From: Pyxicephalus adspersus
Lineage: Eukaryota > Chordata > Amphibia > Anura > Pyxicephalidae
NCBI RefSeq assembly: GCF_032062135.1
Contig: NC_092863.1
Span: forward strand, 12,451,889 to 12,515,888
DNA: 64,000 bases
Direction of reading: 5' to 3'
Part shown: one piece after another, positions 1 to 40,300 of the stretch
Numbering within the stretch: the stretch's first letter is position 1
How the letters are laid out: every line of letters begins with the position of its first letter
Program-made: the position numbers and the translations under genes
Notes under the pieces: model-generated
What the model was told of the DNA's origin: nothing
Seen by the model: the letters and a program-made list of their open reading frames with translations, nothing else
Database searches by the model: none

Positions 1-141
1 ACCTATACACTTAACACTAAAACGCTCTCTGACTATTGTGTTGTTCGTTGTATTGGTTCAGGGAACATAAAATCCCATTTTCAGCTCCATTTTGCCCTAA
101 ATAAATGTATACCATTGTTCTCTTGAACATATAATATTGAC

Positions 142-510
142 TAGGGGTCAGCAAACTTTTTTTGGCTACTAGGCCATTTTAGGAGGTCAAGAAGGCACAC
201 TAGGCCGGACTCTCTCTTGAGTCCCACGCTGATGGCTCCGCCCCCCACTAGGACGCCCCTGAAGGGAAATCCCTCTCCTCTGCAATGCATATGTCCCCTT
301 ACCCCGGCGGCGGAAGTGTTAATGCCGGCCACGGTAAATAGGGAAGGGAGGCATAACAGGGAGGCTCAAGAGCCACATGCAGCTCCGGAGCCACGGGTTA
401 CCGCCCCCTGCCGGCTTGGCTTAGGCCGGATCGACCAGGGGGGCGTTAGGCCTGAATGGACGACTGGCTAGGCCGTATCTGGCCTAAAGGCCGGAGTTTG
501 CTGACCCCTG
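142..510. mobile_element. Non-autonomous hAT-type element
   Basis: Both ends carry the inverted terminal sequence CAGGGGTCAGCAAACT (left copy starts with TA instead of CA). They are flanked by near-identical 8-bp direct repeats, atattgac at 134-141 and ttattgac at 511-518. An 8-bp target duplication with a CAGGGGTC-type terminus is typical of hAT (Charlie-like) elements. At 369 bp with no transposase frame, it is a deletion derivative. The interior is GC-rich and resembles the larger element at 24868-26137. Confidence 0.8.
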
Positions 511-3003
511 TTATTGACAAAAGATGGATACAATCTAAACCTAGCAGTGCCTTTATCCACTTAAAAAAGTCTACGGAAGCCTTCACATTCTATGCTGAGG
601 ATAACAACAGGCAACAGAAATCACACATTTACATGCCAGGTTCTCTGCCAAAGCAATAAAGATTCTTTTGTTCTTGTGCAAATTAGTTAGTATTTAAAAT
701 GGACTTTAACAATATATCTATGTTGCCTGTTTTGCTTCTGCAACATAACTAAAATGTGTAAATAATGATGTGTTGTGCTTTTAGAGAAAAGCTGGCCTTG
801 ATGCTTTGTTTAATTTCAGCATTTAGAGAATGACAAATTTATACCAGTGGATTACAGAAGAAATCCTTCTCTGATGGCCGTATAATATGTGATTTGTGCA
901 ATTTCTTTCATTCTCAATACCTAAAGCTTAAGGATGCATCTCTAAAGTCCTGTGAGACATATTAGATGAGAAAAGCACAAAAGAACAGAAACATATTTCT
1001 GTCTTAGAACCTGAGAGTTTGTGCATCTAATGCCAAGATTTGTTTTGTTAGTGTTTAGTGGATTGAATAATTTAATTTTCTTGTATTGGGTTAAATATTG
1101 CCAATTCAGATTTTTTGTGATTGCTGTGTTAGTGTGCTCTGCACTAAGGCTGCCCATTAAAAATGAATCCCATTCAAGCCAAAATGTGCCATGTTTTTGT
1201 CAACTCAGCTCTCTACAAAGAATGGGCATTTTATCACTTGTCACTTTATTCAGTATTCATTTTTAAATTGTATCTGTAGGTATTCTGCTATTAGGCTACA
1301 AATTTCTCATTAAGCCAATATCTGAGCACCCCTGTCCCATTTTTCCTAATTTGTAATTTGACATGTCTTTAAAAGTTTTTAGTACAATGTGGTCACTTGT
1401 AAATGTGTGAGGAAATGAAACACGTGAAGGCATAAACTTTACAGAATGCAATGGTGGAGTTTTAACAAGATTTGATGTGATAAAAAAGTCACGTTATGGA
1501 TGATATATGTCAGTTTTTATTGTAATCTGGGTGTGTGGGGACATTTTTAGTTTTTGTTTGTTTTGTATGGTATTAATTGCCTTTAAAACAGAAGAAATTA
1601 TCACATTAGGGCTATAGAAAATTTTTGTGAAATGTTGTATCATCCAAAACAACCAATTAGATTTTTTCTTTGTAATCTAGAGTAGTGCACGGACTTTAGC
1701 ATATAACACATTCCTTTTAAATAGAGTAAACATGGGTTAAAAAATACGACAGTATTTTACTGCTGTCTGTGTGCTTGCTCGCCCACTCCTTTGTCCTAGT
1801 TATCACTGTCTCAGAGATAGAAATTGATAAGAAGTCAAAAATATTTTGCAAGTGGTAGTTCTGATTCTCCAAAAGGAGTACTGATGAGTCCATATAAGTA
1901 GATACTTTTTCTCCCTGAATTTATACTTTTGGCTATGATGTTGGTCACTGGAGGATACATTTTTAAAGCTTCAAACCATTACCATTATGTATCCAGCAAT
2001 ATGCTAAACAAGTCAACAATTGTAATTAGATGTTTGGAGGGATGATCACTATCATAAAGAAGAGTGAGAATGTTTAGTAATCAGTTGATAGTTTTATATA
2101 ATACTCGGTGATTATTTTGTTAAAGTAGGTAAGGAACCTCATAAAGACTTAAAGGGTAATCCATAAGGTTACAAGTGGCACAATGGCATGGCAAGTTTCT
2201 AATGGTAAAAGTTTGCAAACTTTGCAGATGTTCTATTGTGTAATATTTAGCCATGTTTTTATATGTGAATGGCAGGATTATAATTCTTCATTCGACTGTA
2301 GGTAAGGACTTGATATGCTGATTTGTCAGAAAGACCACTGTCCGTGTGTGCAGCATTCTGTTTAGCAGCTGTGCTGAGAACCGGAGTGTTTTGTCAGTTT
2401 AATATTCTGTAGTGACAGCACCATTGGTGGTACACAAAGTGTTAGTCCTGCTAGCAGTAGTAATGTACAGTGCTCCTGTGACCTTTCATATAACTGTAAT
2501 CCGATGAGCTGATCCTTCTCGTATTTACGCTTGCACAACTTGGTAAAGGAGCCAACACAGCACTGAACATGAATTATCAGAAGTATGATACTGAACCATG
2601 AAGAGATTTCAAGGATCATACATGAAGCCTAGGGAAATCTTTTTGCCAGCTTTTCAGCCGGAAATACTAATTGCGCAATAAACTCACAAACATTGAGGTC
2701 TATTGCATGTTACACTAAAAAAAAAAAAAAAACTTGCCAGTCTTTTCCAAGTATCACAGTTCTTATCATAATCCACCAGTGCTCTAAATATAGTGCTGAA
2801 ACCTTTCATAATATTTTGCACAGGCTGTAATTAACTGATGTGTGCAGGAATGACCTGTGACCACAATTCTGCCCATACCTACCATTGACCTTGTATAGCA
2901 GTCACCCCCATAGCAATGTTTATGAAAGTGTTAAAGAACATAAAAGCCCGTTCTTTCTACAAAGTGTTGGATACATCACTGCATTCAAGGTACATGTAAA
3001 GGT

Positions 3004-3070
3004 TTAATGACATGACTGTGGATTTTGTACAGTGCTGCGTAATATGTTGGTACTATATATAATAATAATA
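3004..3070 (+). repeat. 3' tail fragment of a tRNA-type SINE
   Basis: The stretch contains the block gacatgactgtggattttg followed by an (ATA)n-like tail. It matches the 3' part of the full SINE at 19429-19753, so this is a 5'-truncated copy of the same family. Confidence 0.6.
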
Positions 3071-5611
3071 ATCAAAGAAAACCATGTCATGAAAGAAATG
3101 TGGTAGTGTTATCCTCTTTTAAAAAATGCTTGGCAGTCATTCTGATCCCTTGGTTTCTTGGTTACTGGCTTAGATCAGGAACTCTAATTTCACTTTGATT
3201 TCACACATGCTGTGCAAACAGTGACTCAAACAAAAGCTATGTTTTATAGTGGTTATGTAATCCAACAAGGATGCTTCTTCTGTCTTTGCCCAGTGACCTG
3301 CAAGTTCCTTCTGCTGATTTAAAATAGTGGCCACAACATTCCTATCGGTTGATTCTACACATAGACTAAGTCTCTGGAACTTCCTGTACAGTCTGTGGCT
3401 GCTGTTCCTCATAGGATTATTCTAGATAGAATGTCATCTCCTACTTCCTGTCATTATGGCAACATATAGTGATATAAATGGCATTAAAATCTACTGAAAG
3501 AAATTCTAACTCTTCCCATTTCTTCTAAAACCAAGGGTGATAATATAATAGCTGTCTTTATACCTTATATCAAAATGATCTTTGTGTCCTGTCCTAACGA
3601 CCAAACAGAAAGGTTAGGATTAATTTCCTCAAAAGTGTCACAGCAATAAAAACCAAAACTACTAAACACGTTTTTCCAGTAGTTTGTGTAATGATGGACA
3701 ATATGGAACTTGATGACACGACAAGATTCACATCCAGCTTCTCTCTCCTAATGAAGACACAGAAGTTTAAACCAATAGAATTTAATGGCAGCTCAGCAAA
3801 ATACAGAGGATGTTTTTCAGTCTTTTTGACAATGATTTTTCTGAGCTCTTCTTATGCAGTAGTAGAAACTAACAATGGAGCACAGAGTTTTACTAGGCGC
3901 TGGCCTAATAAATGGCAAATCAGAGAGGACAACAAATAAACTTACAAATTCACAAAAAAATACAAGTGCAGAGCAACAAAGCTGTGGCAACAAAGTTGGA
4001 CTTTAACATGTTCACTAAGTTCCTGATTCATTGAGTACCGTGATTAGTGATGTTAAAGACATCAGACATTAAGAGAAAGGTCTGATGTTCCCATTTATAT
4101 GTTGTGCTACAGTATGTTTTTGTAATGCACTGCTGCTGCACACATTGATATCCGTACTGTGTGCTTTACTATTCAATGTAATGAATGTTGTCAGCATCAC
4201 AACCAACAGGAAGCCTGCAGGAAATGTGTACCCCTTGTGTAAGTTATCCCTTAGAGCCACCGCATTAAACTTAGAGCTGTTCTTGGAGCTTAGTCTTAGT
4301 AAGAAGCTTTAGTAGAAGTTTTAGTAAAAATAGCTCACAATATTTAGAAAACTTTATGAACTTAAAACAGGAAACTTTTTTTATTTTACCACAGACCTCA
4401 TATGTCAGATCACCAATATGGAATGCAAGGTCGTTTAACATCTACTGGTGGCTTCACAATTAAAAAAAAATTACCAGTGGCACCACATTCTCACTAACTG
4501 AGCTAAGAGTATGGCCCATTTCATAATAATGAGAATTTTTCAGCATTTAGTGAATGCATAGTAAACCCTAGATTCACAAGTTTAATGTGCAAGGTACATT
4601 CATTTCTATATGTTATTTGCTGATTGGTTTAATAAATCCTGTCTTTATTGCATGGATCTTTTGAGTATTTTTTTTTTTTCCTGAAAATATATCAAACTTT
4701 TGGCTGTTAACAGCAAGATTGCTTTTAAAAAGAAACAAAAAAATGACTAGTTTGCAGTTGTGATAAAATAGCCAATTCATAGCCAAGCAATTCTTTTATG
4801 TTCAAAATAAAGCATTTATTTTTCCCAAATTAAACATGTTGATGAAAAAATTGCCAAGCGATAAAACTCATCTAAAATAACTCTAGCATTTATGCAAATT
4901 TATGTAATTGGCTGATCACTGTAAGTGTTGCTTGGAATCATTTTTCTTGCAAGCTGGTTATGACAAATTATGACCCTAACTTGTATCGTATTTTATCATA
5001 TTGTCTGAGGTTAAACAGATAGATAAATAAAAGACTCCTGAGATACCTGAAAGCAGTGTGCTTTCCAAACTGTATTTTATCAAAGTAAAGCTATGTGATT
5101 CATTGAAGTAAATGACATGTTTGTTCTATTAATGTGTTGCTAAATGGGAGTTAGGGACACATATATAATATTTCCACCTTATAGACACACATTGGTTACT
5201 GAGTGATTTATAGAAGTGATTAGAATATTTATGTCCAAGCTTTGGGACTTGAATTTATAGCTGTACAGGGTCGGTGTCTTTAATTCATTGAACCTGAGGA
5301 TTGCTCATTTTCTGATTTATAGATGATGGAGCTTCTCATGTAATCATGTACAAGCTAAGAAGTCCTGATTTATTGACATTTCTATGATTTATTGAGGCTA
5401 AGTATTTCAGTTTTATTATTGCACAGTGCCTTTTTATCAAGGCAGTGCAAGTTTAAAAGCTCTGGCTGTTCATTGTATTATTCAACCCATTGTTTTCGTA
5501 TTGAAACTTGCAGGAAAACAATGGAACCTGTTGAATCCAAACAGCAACATTGTTTTCTTTTCTGTAGATTCTGGTCAATACCTCTATTATAACTGATTAA
5601 AACTTTGATTT

Positions 5612-5690
5612 GACTACATCGTGTAGTCTTTTGTCGTTGGAAACGATTGTGAAAGATCCTTTCCAATGACAATTGTATGTGTGTACTTAC
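5612..5690. repeat. MITE fragment (GTCGTTGG-hairpin family)
   Basis: It carries an internal inverted repeat, gtcgttggaaa...tttccaatgac, ending in tgtgtgtac. The same hairpin core and terminal motif occur in the element at 49104-49420 and are related to the one at 20409-20774. Only part of the element is left. Confidence 0.5.
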
Positions 5691-6124
5691 ATTTAGTTTT
5701 TTATTTAGATTTACATGTTAAATGGTCATTCAAATGTGGGTAATTCTTTTGATGTGAATTAACGCAGGGTTGGCTATATTTTGCTTTCTACCTATGAAAG
5801 TTGTGTGTTCTGCACAGTAGGAGCTTTAGCTTCATAATTTAGAGTTGTCACTGGATCAGAAAAGGGCCAAAAATCCAGTGGGAACACTTTTTGCAGTGAT
5901 ACCAAAAGTTTTGAAGGGATAAAAGTTTGGCAATGCAGCCAATATATGTAAAAGTAAACATTTTACCATTAACCGGTGTAATACAATTGCTGAAATGTTA
6001 TTTAATGAGCGCACTACACACTGAAACTTATAGGTACTTTCAGTGTGTGGGCTTACATCCTGTGCCAATTTTTATACTAGCTGATGTAATAAGCAGTGAA
6101 TTTCTTTATGTCTATATATCTTTC

Positions 6125-6126
<2 letters not shown>

Positions 6127-6164
<38 letters not shown>
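6127..6164. repeat. (AT)n microsatellite
   Basis: Uninterrupted alternating AT of about 38 bp inside an SCN4A intron. Confidence 0.95.
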
Positions 6165-6171
<7 letters not shown>

Positions 6172-7710
6172 CTGTCATATAAATCAATGTGTTCCTGAGT
6201 GTGGATTGTGTTGAGGTCTTTTTACACCTGAGAGAATATATGGTCTGTCATTTATGACAGTATTTGTGCATATTTGTTATAGAACACAAGTCCCTGGGTA
6301 ATTAATTCTTCATCTGCCAAGACAACATACTTCCTTTAATGTGCATATACAGTGCAATCTTAATTTTCATATGTTATACAGGCATCATTTAATGTCCACA
6401 TGTGATGGAAAATGACCATCTTTACATGTGTTTGCAATATGGAGATATAAGTGCCCATGAGTTCTTGTGGACAATGCCAATTTATGAACCATTATGAAAG
6501 GAAGATGTGGAAACCTTTGTTGGAGAACAATCAGTACACTGGTTTAATCCATATAAAGTTCCATATTGGTATTTTTCATATTAAAAGTTTTTTAAAGAAC
6601 AATATGTTTTTGTTTTGTTTTTAAGGTATAGTTGCAGGTTGTGTGATTGGGATGTCACCTATGATTTTGCCATGAACTCACAACTACTTTTGTAGTTTAT
6701 ATCTGTTTCGTCAGTCTTGAGGGGAGACCTTGGGACTTCCAGTTCACCATATTTTATTAAGTTTTGCAACAATACATACAAAATATTTCTTCTGTAGCTT
6801 GCAGATGTTCCATGATATTGTGCTGGCCTTTCATCAGTTTAAGCTAGGTAGAGACTCTCAATAAGTGTCAGTGGAAGTGAACATTTCAAATGGGAATGGA
6901 AGGAGCGATAACTGTAGGGGCAGACAGAAGTAATATATTTAGGATAATAGGACAATGAGGTGTCCCATTGTGTCCTTCTAACTAGAAAACAAGAACTGTT
7001 TTTCATCTTTAGCATCACTGAATGACTTTGTGGGATTGATGTACGAATGCTGTGTTTGTGCAATCATCTGGAGTTTTGAAAATCTAAGCATCTTTATAAG
7101 GCCTTAGTGTGGAATAGTTTTCCAAATGTAATTTGTTTCTAAAAATTGCTCTTTGTATGTTTTATTTGTAGCACATTTAGATCATCTTGTATATGTGCGA
7201 TATAATACTAAAAACTTTTTGATTCTTCTCTGTCTATTTATCTGTAGGAGGGTTTGGTCTTCAGCACCATCTTAATTTTAAACATTTGGGACTGGTATCT
7301 CTAGTTTTTTACATTAGCAATTGAAAGAAAGAGATTAAGAACTGTTGGTAGCCATTGGTACTAACCATGATGATTGCTTTTATTTTCAGGATTTGTTGTG
7401 CCCTAGCTTTGATAAGGAACTGTCCAATACCAGTCCTGCAGGGCTACATACAGCCCAGAATTAACAATAATCCATAAACCATACCTTACTACATTTAATG
7501 TTGTCTCTTTGGGTGGGAAATACCTAAAATGTGTGCAAACCCTGGCCCTTGTATCTGCCTCTGTTTAGTATTTTGGCTATAACTTGTTGGAACGTTGCCT
7601 CAGATATGACCATTAACACTTGAAGTTTGGTTATATTGGTTTATTGAAGTAGGCTAGAACTCTAACAGTACTTGCAATATGCTGATGGATGATGTGCCTA
7701 TATTTTACAG

Positions 7711-35015
<27,305 letters not shown>

Positions 35016-36225
35016 AACGAGATTTACAAACTGTGAATAATTAGAGGTGAATGCTGTAAATGCAAAAATCTTTGAGCCTTCCGTCTCTCTACTACCGTCT
35101 TATCTCTGAGTAACATTAAAGGGAAGGAGTGACAAGGAGGAGAAACTAAGCAGTAATGCAATCTAATAATACTTTTATTTTTAAAAGTTCTGCCTTAGAA
35201 AGGAGGTGTTTAATAGTGATGTTCCTTTCAAAATCGTTATGTGAATTATGCTGAAATCGAGCACTATGTAAATGATTTAAATGAATGACTTTGTCGTAGG
35301 AAAAGCACTGCACATAACTTAACATGGATGACAAATACTGTTTTTGTAAAACAACTTAAATTATTCTGCACAAGGACCTTTATATTTCCTAAAATTTATA
35401 TTTATTGATCTGTATGACCATCACCTCACTTATTACAGTACACTCCCCTAACAGTGGAAACAGACGGCAAATGTTTTGTTTTTACTTGCAATGCTAAAAA
35501 TTTGCTTAAATGGCCTGTACTAGTCATGCAATACATGTTGTCTTGTGTTTTGATATACATAAAACAAATTGCATAGATAATGGAAACGCCTTACCTTGCA
35601 TTGCTGAGCCTGTGTCTTTTCCTTTTTCCATTCTTACAGTAATTAGCCCTCATGGTGATATCATACTGTGGAAACAATGTGAGTTCTCCGCGCATGATTT
35701 AGTATTAAGGCCTGGTGTTGTTTGTTTTGGGATTTCTGTGGAAACCAAGAAAAGCTTTCTCATTCTTTGGTTTCAATAAGCAATATGGTGTTGCAGAGCG
35801 CAGGCCATTTTCCAGCACCGTCCAAGTGCTGCTTTCTGGGGTGATATTGCTTCTTGTTTGGAGATTTCACCTGCATGGCTGAAAAATGTGAGACCATTAA
35901 TAAACAGAAGATCAAATATTTCCAATACAAATGTAAAATTTGTACATTTATTTCAGAAACATTCTCAGCTTTGTCTTAGCTTTTACTGGCTGGTGGTTTG
36001 CTTAGATTTACCAAGAGCATTGTCTGGTTTAAATACACCAAAATAAACACTTCCTAAATGCAGTAATATGAAAACTACAAAAGAACTGTTGGTCAGTCAG
36101 TTGATAAGGCATCTCTTGGTTAATCTGGTACAAAGTCTTTTTTCTAGCCCCTGCTGATTGCTGCATCAAAATTTTTCATCAAAATTGCTGCATATGTAGA
36201 CAATAAATGTGTAAAAGATTTGTTT
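35016..36225 (+). other. SCN4A: SCN4A 3' UTR (predicted)
   Basis: AT-rich non-coding sequence after the stop. AATAAA occurs at 36042-36047 and 36202-36207. The second is followed by a GT-rich stretch (tttgtttgtacagtttagtg) and is the better cleavage candidate. The end is a prediction; use of a further downstream site cannot be excluded. Confidence 0.5.
36202..36207 (+). terminator. Polyadenylation signal AATAAA, candidate
   Basis: A canonical hexamer about 1.2 kb after the SCN4A stop with a GT-rich downstream element at 36218-36243. A weaker alternative hexamer lies at 36042-36047. Confidence 0.5.
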
Positions 36226-37294
36226 GTACAGTTTAGTGTGTATTGAAGGAAAAAAAATGACTAGATCTTTGCAAAGTTGATAAGTATAACTTTACATACC
36301 TTAAAAGTGTGTTGACAGGTATGTATATAAAGTCCCATGGAGGATTTAGTGAAAAAAGCAAATTTCCGATTTGGTTAAAAATTTCTTTTTTTTTCTAAAA
36401 TAGAAAAAAACATTTTTATTCTTTTTTTTTTTAACCAGTATTTGCCTTTGCAGAACCCAGCAAATGTCAAAAGATGAGATCCCATGACAATCCATCCTGT
36501 GTCTACTGCACAATGGCTGGAGCTCTGCCACACTGCTGAATAAATGGATGAAGTCCTGTATTGTTTACCGTGACTCTCACCTTCTACTACTACATTCTGT
36601 CAAAAGCACTATCAGGACCTATCAGGAGTAAAATTAGGCTTTGGCAAGTTGCATGTAAACAATACAGGACTATGTGTGTCATGGGGAGCTAATGGTGCCT
36701 AGTGGATCTCATCTTTGGACGATGCCGCTGTAACCAAATACTGGTTAAAGATTTTTTTTTTCGCCTACTGGTTTGTATGTTTATTTCTAGGCTTGTTTAA
36801 AGTCTTTCTGCTAAAGGGTACTATGTGCACCAGTACCCATTTCCCAGGATAAGGGGCAGATATATGGGTGGTCGGATTAATTTCCGTGACACCAGTGATC
36901 TTTTTGGGTAACTGTAAAGGTGATATTCCTCCCATGGGCCAGCAATGTAAGCATGGGCCAGCAATTCTCCCTGCTGACCCCACACACTAATGTACTGTTA
37001 GCTGTGGATAAAGAAATGATAGGTCTTCCTTGAAAGGTATTGTAAGGGATTCCCCCATCTAACAAAAGGTGGAGAAACACTGCAATAGCTACAGGGGGGA
37101 GCAATGGCGACTTTAAGGAAATCAATATAAATATAGGAATTATTCATAACATGAATGTAGGATGTATATAAAAAAAAAGCATACCAAAGAATATAAAGTA
37201 GAAGACAACTGTGTGAGGTTCCCATAATATTAAACTGGACCCATACACAGGCTTGGGAGCTCCCTGGATCTTGGACCTCTGCAATTTGGCTTGC

Positions 37295-37335
<41 letters not shown>

Positions 37336-40300
37336 CATGAGGACAAAACATGTGTAGCTCCCAAGCCTATGAAGGAGTGTGGTTTTAATACTGGAGGGAC
37401 CCCACAATGCAAATAAACACTAAAACTGTATAATATTCCACAACCAATACAATTCACAAGATTAAAAGCCTAAACCTGCAAGCTTTAGGTTGTTAGAGCT
37501 AATTCTCCACTATACCTAAAAAAAAATGTTTTCACTTGTTAAATGCAGTTTCAGGGGCTTTGCAAGTAAGATGAAATAGCTAGCACTGAAAACATAGATA
37601 TTACCACCAATATATTATTAGTTTTTGACAAAAAAAACATGCTTTTTCACATTGTTGTTTTTCTCTATTGGGGGCACAGCCTGAGCAATTGTAATAACAA
37701 TACTGGCTGCAGGAGCTTTTCAATTAACTTGCAAAAGCTGAAATTTCCTTAAGCCACATTTACTGAAAGTCACTGAATGTCTACACTCATTCCTAGTGCC
37801 GTATCCAAAGGATAGTGATACCACCAAGACTGAATCCAAATAATAATGTCTGGCAGGAAGATTTGCTGATTCAGTAATAGATTTGTCCACCCATAGGAAC
37901 TGATCACTAAATTACTGTTTTGTCTTGAAGATGTCAATGCTTCCGTGTTTGGCCCTACATTTTCCCATGCACAGACTCGAGTGTGCTCAGGTAATCTGGG
38001 TGCGCATATTTACAGATATACTTGTGAAAAGTAAATTGAATATTTACACCTGCTTCTCTAACTTTGTCATTCAATGTTACCTTACAGTTTACCTGTGATT
38101 TCTCTATGCAGGGAAGGAAGCAGATTTGCTTCCTTCCCTGGTATGCCCGCCCAGAGCAGATCAGAAAAAGAAGGGCTGCCGATAGCAATAAAATGTAAAG
38201 TTCAGAAGTAAAGTACAGCACCACCTTTAAATTCAGCAGAGGAAGTCATGGTCTATTTTTTTTTTTATCCTGAAATATCAGGATAAAATTCCGTGTTACT
38301 CAAAAGAGTTACACTGCACACATAAAAATCAATATCTTCTTTTAAAACAAAGATAATACAAACGCAGTGACGGGCTTGTGAACCAGCTGCAAAGTTTTCC
38401 AAAATACCTCTAAAAACTCTAATTTTGAGCTACCAGGGGCAACTGGAAGCACTGAATCTAAATAACAGAAATCCACTCAGTAAATTCCACTCCGGTGCAT
38501 TAAAAAAAAATTGATCAGATTTCTGGTTGGTATTGTTTACATAATTTTAGCCACTGTTTTTTTTTTTTTAAATATGTCTGTGGGTGTTACATCTGACTTT
38601 TGTTAATTGCTTTGCATGTGGAGAAATTTATGCTTTTCCGTTGGTAAAGCTTTGGACTCGGGCACGCTAACTGGGTTGGCATAGACAAGGATTGCAAGCT
38701 ATTGCCACAATATCATGCATGTCTGCCCGCTAGTTCTATTAGTACCGCCAGCTGCTTTTAGGTTGTAGTATCACTGATAGTGATTTTTGTGTCACTTTCC
38801 ATTTTTTGTTCCCTTTAAGTGTAGAATTAAAGAATTTAAAGATTGGTCCATCTGTGGCACAGTTACCTGTGAAAGCTGGTCTCTCCTTGGTATTGAGGTC
38901 TGGTTACAAGTGCTGCTCTTGTTTCGTGCATGAGAAGATGTCAAAGCATTGGGGGAAAATCTCCTGCAGGTTTCCAGTGTCCTATCTTGAGTGATGAAGA
39001 CGTAGTGTAGTCTTACCCTCATTGCTGAAACTTTGGCCACCACTACAAGAATAAAAGACTTGATGTCTGTCAGTCTGCATACAGAATGTGATTGCTGAAC
39101 AAAAAGCTGACCGGTAGTTGGCACAACGTAATGCAAGATTAAATATCACACATGTCTTTAAAATGGAGTGTACATCAGTCTTATCTTTTTCTTATTCATT
39201 TTTTATTTCTACTTCTACATTTATTTTAAGCTGTGGGATTTGCACTGACCTTATTGCAGGTGTAGAATATCTTTCCTACAGAATTAAAGGAGAAGTTTAC
39301 AAAAACAAAGTGAGGTATTATAGTTCATACATAAGATTTACCTCCATCCCAAGTCCAAACCCCCATCAGAAACTATTGTTCGTACCCCTTTATCTGCCTT
39401 GCTTGGCCATCAGATGTGCAGGGAAGTACACTGAAACAGTCTGGGGGACATAAATAAAACTAATTAGAGACATAATTAGATGCAATCAGAATACTACTTA
39501 CTTTGCAAAGTCTATGACTCTATATTTGTGATTTAGCATTGTAGATGAGGTAGATTTTCACTCTAAACAGAAGCACATTAAAGTAGTCAGGGTCAGGTTT
39601 TATTCTGTTTTCTTTATAGCCGCTGAAAGAGAAATTTATGATTCAAGATAAAACCAATCTGTCTCAATGCCTCTGTTTAGCAATGCTTTGCTGTGTGTCA
39701 GAATTGATAAATTCCCTCCTGTGTACAGAGATGATTGATGATCTAACCATTAGGAACTAAGCATCCTGAAAGAAAACATTTATTTCTTTTGTATGCTATG
39801 TCATGCAGTAAGTCTCTAGGTTAAATCCCTTATTACTGCAGTTACATGCAGGCATTCATATCTAGTAAAGTTACATTTTTATAAAGGCCAATACGTTTCT
39901 AATAGGAACAGAATTAAAAAATTTAAGAAAGCGTGACGGTATTTTATTCAGACTACATCACCTTGCATTAAGAACTTCTGCTTTAGTGGAACCTTGCACC
40001 TTCTATATCATGTCATAATATAAATCTACAGCCACCTCCTGCTCTGACATGTAATCAGCTTTTCCTCTTATGTAGGAAAACTAAAAGCACCAACGCTGTT
40101 CCTGTGGTTCCAGGTAGGGAGATCCACTTTCACTATAAAGGGTCTATACTAATAGACCTTAGTATAGAGCTACTATAATAGACCTACTAATAGTAACCTT
40201 TACAGATGGACAGTGAAATTTCCAAAAGTAGAAATACAATGATTGTTCATAGTGTGAACTGTTCCAATAAGTGAATTTACAACCTCACCATCAAATAAGC

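Larger units (their letters stand above)
1..7710 (+). other. SCN4A intron upstream of the first visible exon
   Basis: No sodium-channel exon was recognised here. The stretch holds a hAT-type element at 142-510, a SINE tail at about 3004-3070, a MITE fragment at about 5612-5690 and an (AT)n tract at 6127-6164. The rest is AT-rich sequence with only short chance reading frames. Because the exon at 7711 begins in phase 0 inside the I-II linker, the preceding exon must end in phase 0 further upstream. Confidence 0.6.

Noticed and set aside
37298..37334. Poly-A tract as proof of a processed pseudogene
   Set aside because: No upstream gene-like body or target duplication could be found.
39118..39453. 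111-codon frame between SCN4A and CD79B
   Set aside because: Its second half lies in a block that looks like a frog interspersed repeat (aaaggagaagtttac ...); no intron or family evidence.
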